From assembly GCA_903904605.1 (NCBI GenBank), contig CAIVDC010000016.1, forward strand, positions 1 to 59,733: 59,733 nt of DNA, written 5' to 3'. Every line of letters starts with the position of its first letter. Positions within the stretch are counted from its first letter, which is position 1. Below the pieces are notes generated by a model. It was not told where the DNA came from, did not search any database, and saw only the letters and a list, made by a program, of their open reading frames with translations. This document shows, piece by piece, positions 57,876 to 59,733 of the stretch. A program made the position numbers and the translations under genes. Origin of the DNA: an uncultured Sterolibacterium sp. GTDB lineage: Bacteria; Pseudomonadota; Gammaproteobacteria; Burkholderiales; Rhodocyclaceae.

Positions 57876-58280
57876 TCAGCCGTGGCAGTCGCACGCCTGC
57901 CCCGCCGCTTCATCGTGGCCGTCGAGATCGCTGTGATCGTGCTTGCAGCCGTCGCTCGCCGATGTCACCCGGCCGGCAAGGAAGGCATCGACCGCGAGGC
58001 GCGGATCGCTTTCGGCGGTCGCCACCACCCGCACGCCCCGCGCCGCCAGATGGCGGACGAAGCCTTCGCCGGCGCCGCCGGTGATCAGGACGTTCATGTT
58101 GTCGAGGGGGTGCCGAGCGCGATGATCGAAGCCATGGATGGCCATATCGGCGTCGAGATCGAGTCGCTCGATCTCACGCGGCGAGGAGCCCGCATCGGCT
58201 TCGAAAACGATGAAACGGCGCGCCCGTCCGGCATGGCCGGTAACGGTGCGGAAATTCTGGCTGGTGATGGCGATGCGCAT
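57876..58280 (-). CDS. NifX/NafY-like dinitrogenase iron-molybdenum cofactor protein
   Basis: A 134-residue protein of the dinitrogenase FeMo-cofactor-binding fold: MRIAITSQNFRTVTGHAGRA at the start, then a core with VLITGGAGEGFVRHL and a Cys/His-rich tail (CKHDHSD, CDCHG) that likely binds a metal. GGAGAG precedes the ATG at 58280. Family members carry FeMo-cofactor or other metal clusters; no nif genes lie in the window. With the Mop gene nearby a molybdenum link is plausible. Confidence 0.85.
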   Translation of the reverse strand: MRIAITSQNFRTVTGHAGRARRFIVFEADAGSSPREIERLDLDADMAIHGFDHRARHPLDNMNVLITGGAGEGFVRHLAARGVRVVATAESDPRLAVDAFLAGRVTSASDGCKHDHSDLDGHDEAAGQACDCHG

Positions 58281-58420
58281 GGGTCTCTCCTGGCAGGGTT
58301 GGCGTGTCCGCATTCGGCGACGGCCACTACTGCATCAGTATACTCTAATATTCAATCCGTCATGGCGGGAAACTGAATATCCGTTCGCCGGCGGGCCAGG
58401 CGCGCGAACTGCCGGCACAA

Positions 58421-58660
58421 TCAGGCGGCCCTGCGCAGGCCTTTGCGAACCAGCGTCGCCCCGTGCCCGTCGTCCAGGGAAAAGCTGCGGGAGACAAGAA
58501 GCCAGCCCCGGCCCTGCTCGACCTGTATCCTCAGGTCGAGCTCGCGCTTGTCGTCGGCGACCAGGCGCAGCTGGGTCGAGCGCATGTGCTCGGCGATTGA
58601 GAGGCTGGGTCGCGGCTGCCGCTGCGCTTGGACGGCAATGCAGTCGATCGTGGTTTCCAT
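58421..58660 (-). CDS. 79-aa uncharacterised protein
   Basis: A small protein from the ATG at 58660 (GAGG upstream). It has strand-rich segments (LRLVADDKRELDLRIQVEQ) and the end LVRKGLRRAA. No family recognised. It lies between the NifX-like gene and the DUF1810 gene. Confidence 0.55.
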   Translation of the reverse strand: METTIDCIAVQAQRQPRPSLSIAEHMRSTQLRLVADDKRELDLRIQVEQGRGWLLVSRSFSLDDGHGATLVRKGLRRAA

Positions 58661-58821
58661 GGCTATCCTCGGCATGCAAAGAGCTCATTCTGGACTTGCC
58701 AGGATCGACCCATAGCAACGATTTGCAGCCGAAATTCTGCCCTGCTCGAAGGATAAGGGCGCCGGGTGTCGCCCGAAGCGTGGAAGGCAGGATGGCGGGT
58801 CACGGGCGCACCCAATGCGCC

Positions 58822-59280
58822 CTAGCCTTTCATGCTCTCCAATAATCGGAGCGTCCTGGAGTCCCGTTCCCCTTTGAAATATTGAGCAAGAATCCGGCTG
58901 AACACCGAGCCTGGCTCGGCCACCGAGGAAAACAGCGTCATGGACGACTTGAGCTTGAGGTCGTCCGGATGGCCGAAGATGTCGGAAGCGGATCGTCCTC
59001 CAACTGCGAGAACGGCTTCGGCGCACTGCCGCAGCCGCTCTCCGAGAAGCGGATGCTTCAGGTATTGCAGCGCTTCTGCGCGGCTCTTGATGGAAAATCG
59101 GATGGTCGTCGCGCTGCTTCCCAGGCCGTGAATCTGGGGAAATACGAACCACATCCAGTGGCTCCGTTTCCGGCCGCCTCTCAACTCCCCGAGCGCCGTC
59201 TCGTAGACGCTCTCTTGCGCTGCAAGGAATCGGTTCAAATCGAAAGGGTCGTCGCAATCCGCATCAGCAAAGGTGCTCAT
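58822..59280 (-). CDS. DUF1810-family protein
   Basis: A 152-residue protein matching DUF1810: DPFDLNRFLAAQESVYETAL near the start and HWMWFVFPQIHGLGSS, then FSIKSRAEALQYLKHPLLGERL. Family function is unknown. The start at 59280 is chosen because it begins the conserved domain; frames to 59403 lack family similarity. Confidence 0.85.
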   Translation of the reverse strand: MSTFADADCDDPFDLNRFLAAQESVYETALGELRGGRKRSHWMWFVFPQIHGLGSSATTIRFSIKSRAEALQYLKHPLLGERLRQCAEAVLAVGGRSASDIFGHPDDLKLKSSMTLFSSVAEPGSVFSRILAQYFKGERDSRTLRLLESMKG

Positions 59281-59302
59281 TTCGCTCTTCTCCCTCTGCC
59301 AC

Positions 59303-59499
59303 TCATGCTTCCCGATAATGGACGGCAAACCAGACCGTTTCCTGGTCCGGCGCTGTCCACTCGATGCGGTGACGGCAATGGGCAGGCAGTTCAAGCCAAT
59401 CACCTGCCTTCAGGATACGCGCACTGGTCTCGCCCTCGATAAGGAGCAGGGCCTCACCCGACACAACAAGCAGCCACTCCCCCCATCAGGTCGACGCAG
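59303..59499 (-). pseudogene. Cupin-domain gene remnant
   Basis: The minus strand encodes EWLLVVSGEALLLIEGE, then ILKAGDWLELPAHCRHRIEW and a stop at 59303: the C-terminal half of a cupin. A one-base shift in the G-run (59480) and an in-frame stop at 59500 cut off the N-terminus, so it looks broken. Confidence 0.6.
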
Positions 59500-59506
59500 C
59501 TAAGAC

Positions 59507-59532
59507 AAAAGGCCCGATTTCTCGGGCCTTTT
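59507..59532 (-). terminator. Intrinsic terminator after the tRNA genes
   Basis: Inverted repeat AAAAGGCCCGA / TCGGGCCTTTT around a TTTC loop. On the minus strand the T-run ends the tRNA transcript. Confidence 0.88.
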
Positions 59533-59539
59533 GAAGGAT

Positions 59540-59616
59540 TGGCGGAGTGGACGGGACTCGAACCCGCGACCCCCGGCGTGACAGGCCGGTATTCTAACCA
59601 ACTGAACTACCACTCC
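59540..59616 (-). tRNA. tRNA-Asp (GTC)
   Basis: A 77-nt cloverleaf on the minus strand with encoded CCA, acceptor GGAGTGG/CCACTCC, anticodon GTC in the loop and T-loop GGTTCGAGTC. Confidence 0.95.
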
Positions 59617-59664
59617 GTGCTTGAAACAAAAGGGGTTGCCGGTCAAAGCAACCCCTGTGCATCC

Positions 59665-59733
59665 TGGCGACCCCACCGGGATTCGAACCCGGGTTCATAC
59701 CGTGAAAGGGTATTGTCCTAGGCCTCTAGACGA
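59665..59733 (-). tRNA. tRNA-Glu (TTC), 5' end beyond the window
   Basis: Minus-strand tRNA with anticodon TTC in a CCCTTTCACGG loop region, T-loop GGTTCGAATC and encoded CCA. The first few bases fall outside the window. It is in tandem with tRNA-Asp. Confidence 0.9.

Noticed and set aside
1-59733. CRISPR arrays, insertion sequences or prophage genes
   Set aside because: No regular repeat-spacer arrays, transposase, integrase or phage structural genes were found on either strand.

Overview
The window looks like chromosomal DNA of a high-GC Gram-negative bacterium, most likely a betaproteobacterium of the Rhodocyclales type. Clues are a Gram-negative porin of the betaproteobacterial family, a PHA-granule phasin, polyphosphate enzymes, TonB/ExbBD, a Cyc2-like cytochrome-porin and NifX/molybdenum genes. 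The taxonomic call is inference; no rRNA is present.

The dominant feature is phosphate. About 17 intergenic regions carry the same promoter layout: two or more PhoB-type heptamers of the CTGTCAT/CTGTAAC kind on an 11-bp repeat, usually followed 10 bp later by a -10-like hexamer. They precede genes for phosphorus-free membrane lipids, organophosphate scavenging, polyphosphate and Mg2+ handling, PHA granules, a chemosensory-like pathway and c-di-GMP turnover. The window therefore reads as a very large Pho-regulon cluster.

Layout. 0-4.8 kb: olsB (ornithine lipid), dgkA, two diacylglycerol-type glycosyltransferases and a PlcP-like metallophosphoesterase. 5-8 kb: porin, hydrolase and M14 peptidase. 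8-13.4 kb: two Pho-promoted small ORFs, then an MgtA-type ATPase with ppk. 13.4-18.7 kb: phasin and a ferritin-like protein, a PhoU/DUF47-type protein overlapping a pyruvate-phosphate-dikinase-like protein without its PEP/pyruvate barrel, and a DUF3562 protein. 18.8-21.7 kb: glycosyltransferase, DUF2334 deacetylase and a YbhN-like membrane protein. 21.9-28.5 kb: phosphodiesterase lipoprotein, patatin, PhoH and a HAD hydrolase. 28.5-34 kb: a block of apparently lower GC bounded by 86-bp near-identical direct repeats, with a c-type cytochrome, a frameshifted Cyc2-like cytochrome-porin, a sigma-54 promoter with tandem palindromes, and an NtrC-type two-component pair. 34-38.3 kb: SRPBCC protein, small ORFs, an endonuclease/exonuclease/phosphatase-fold protein and CYTH-CHAD. 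38.4-43.7 kb: CheY, CheX-like proteins, an MCP-like hairpin protein and a membrane CheA-like kinase. 43.7-46.1 kb: a class I c-di-GMP riboswitch and btaAB (betaine lipid). 46.2-48.9 kb: arsC and a Pho-promoted EAL-CBS-GGDEF protein. 48.9-54.4 kb: a Pho-promoted TonB receptor-ExbB-ExbD-TonB-phosphatase operon. 54.5-59.7 kb: molybdate-related genes, LysE, Crp/Fnr, MBL hydrolase, NifX-like, DUF1810, a cupin remnant and tRNA-Asp/tRNA-Glu.

Working model (inference): under phosphate limitation PhoB turns on PlcP to release diacylglycerol. The glycosyltransferases and BtaAB then rebuild it into glycolipids and betaine lipid, while OlsB supplies ornithine lipid. The TonB operon and phosphodiesterase scavenge organic phosphate, Ppk stores it with Mg2+ brought in by the ATPase, and c-di-GMP and the Che-like pathway adjust behaviour.
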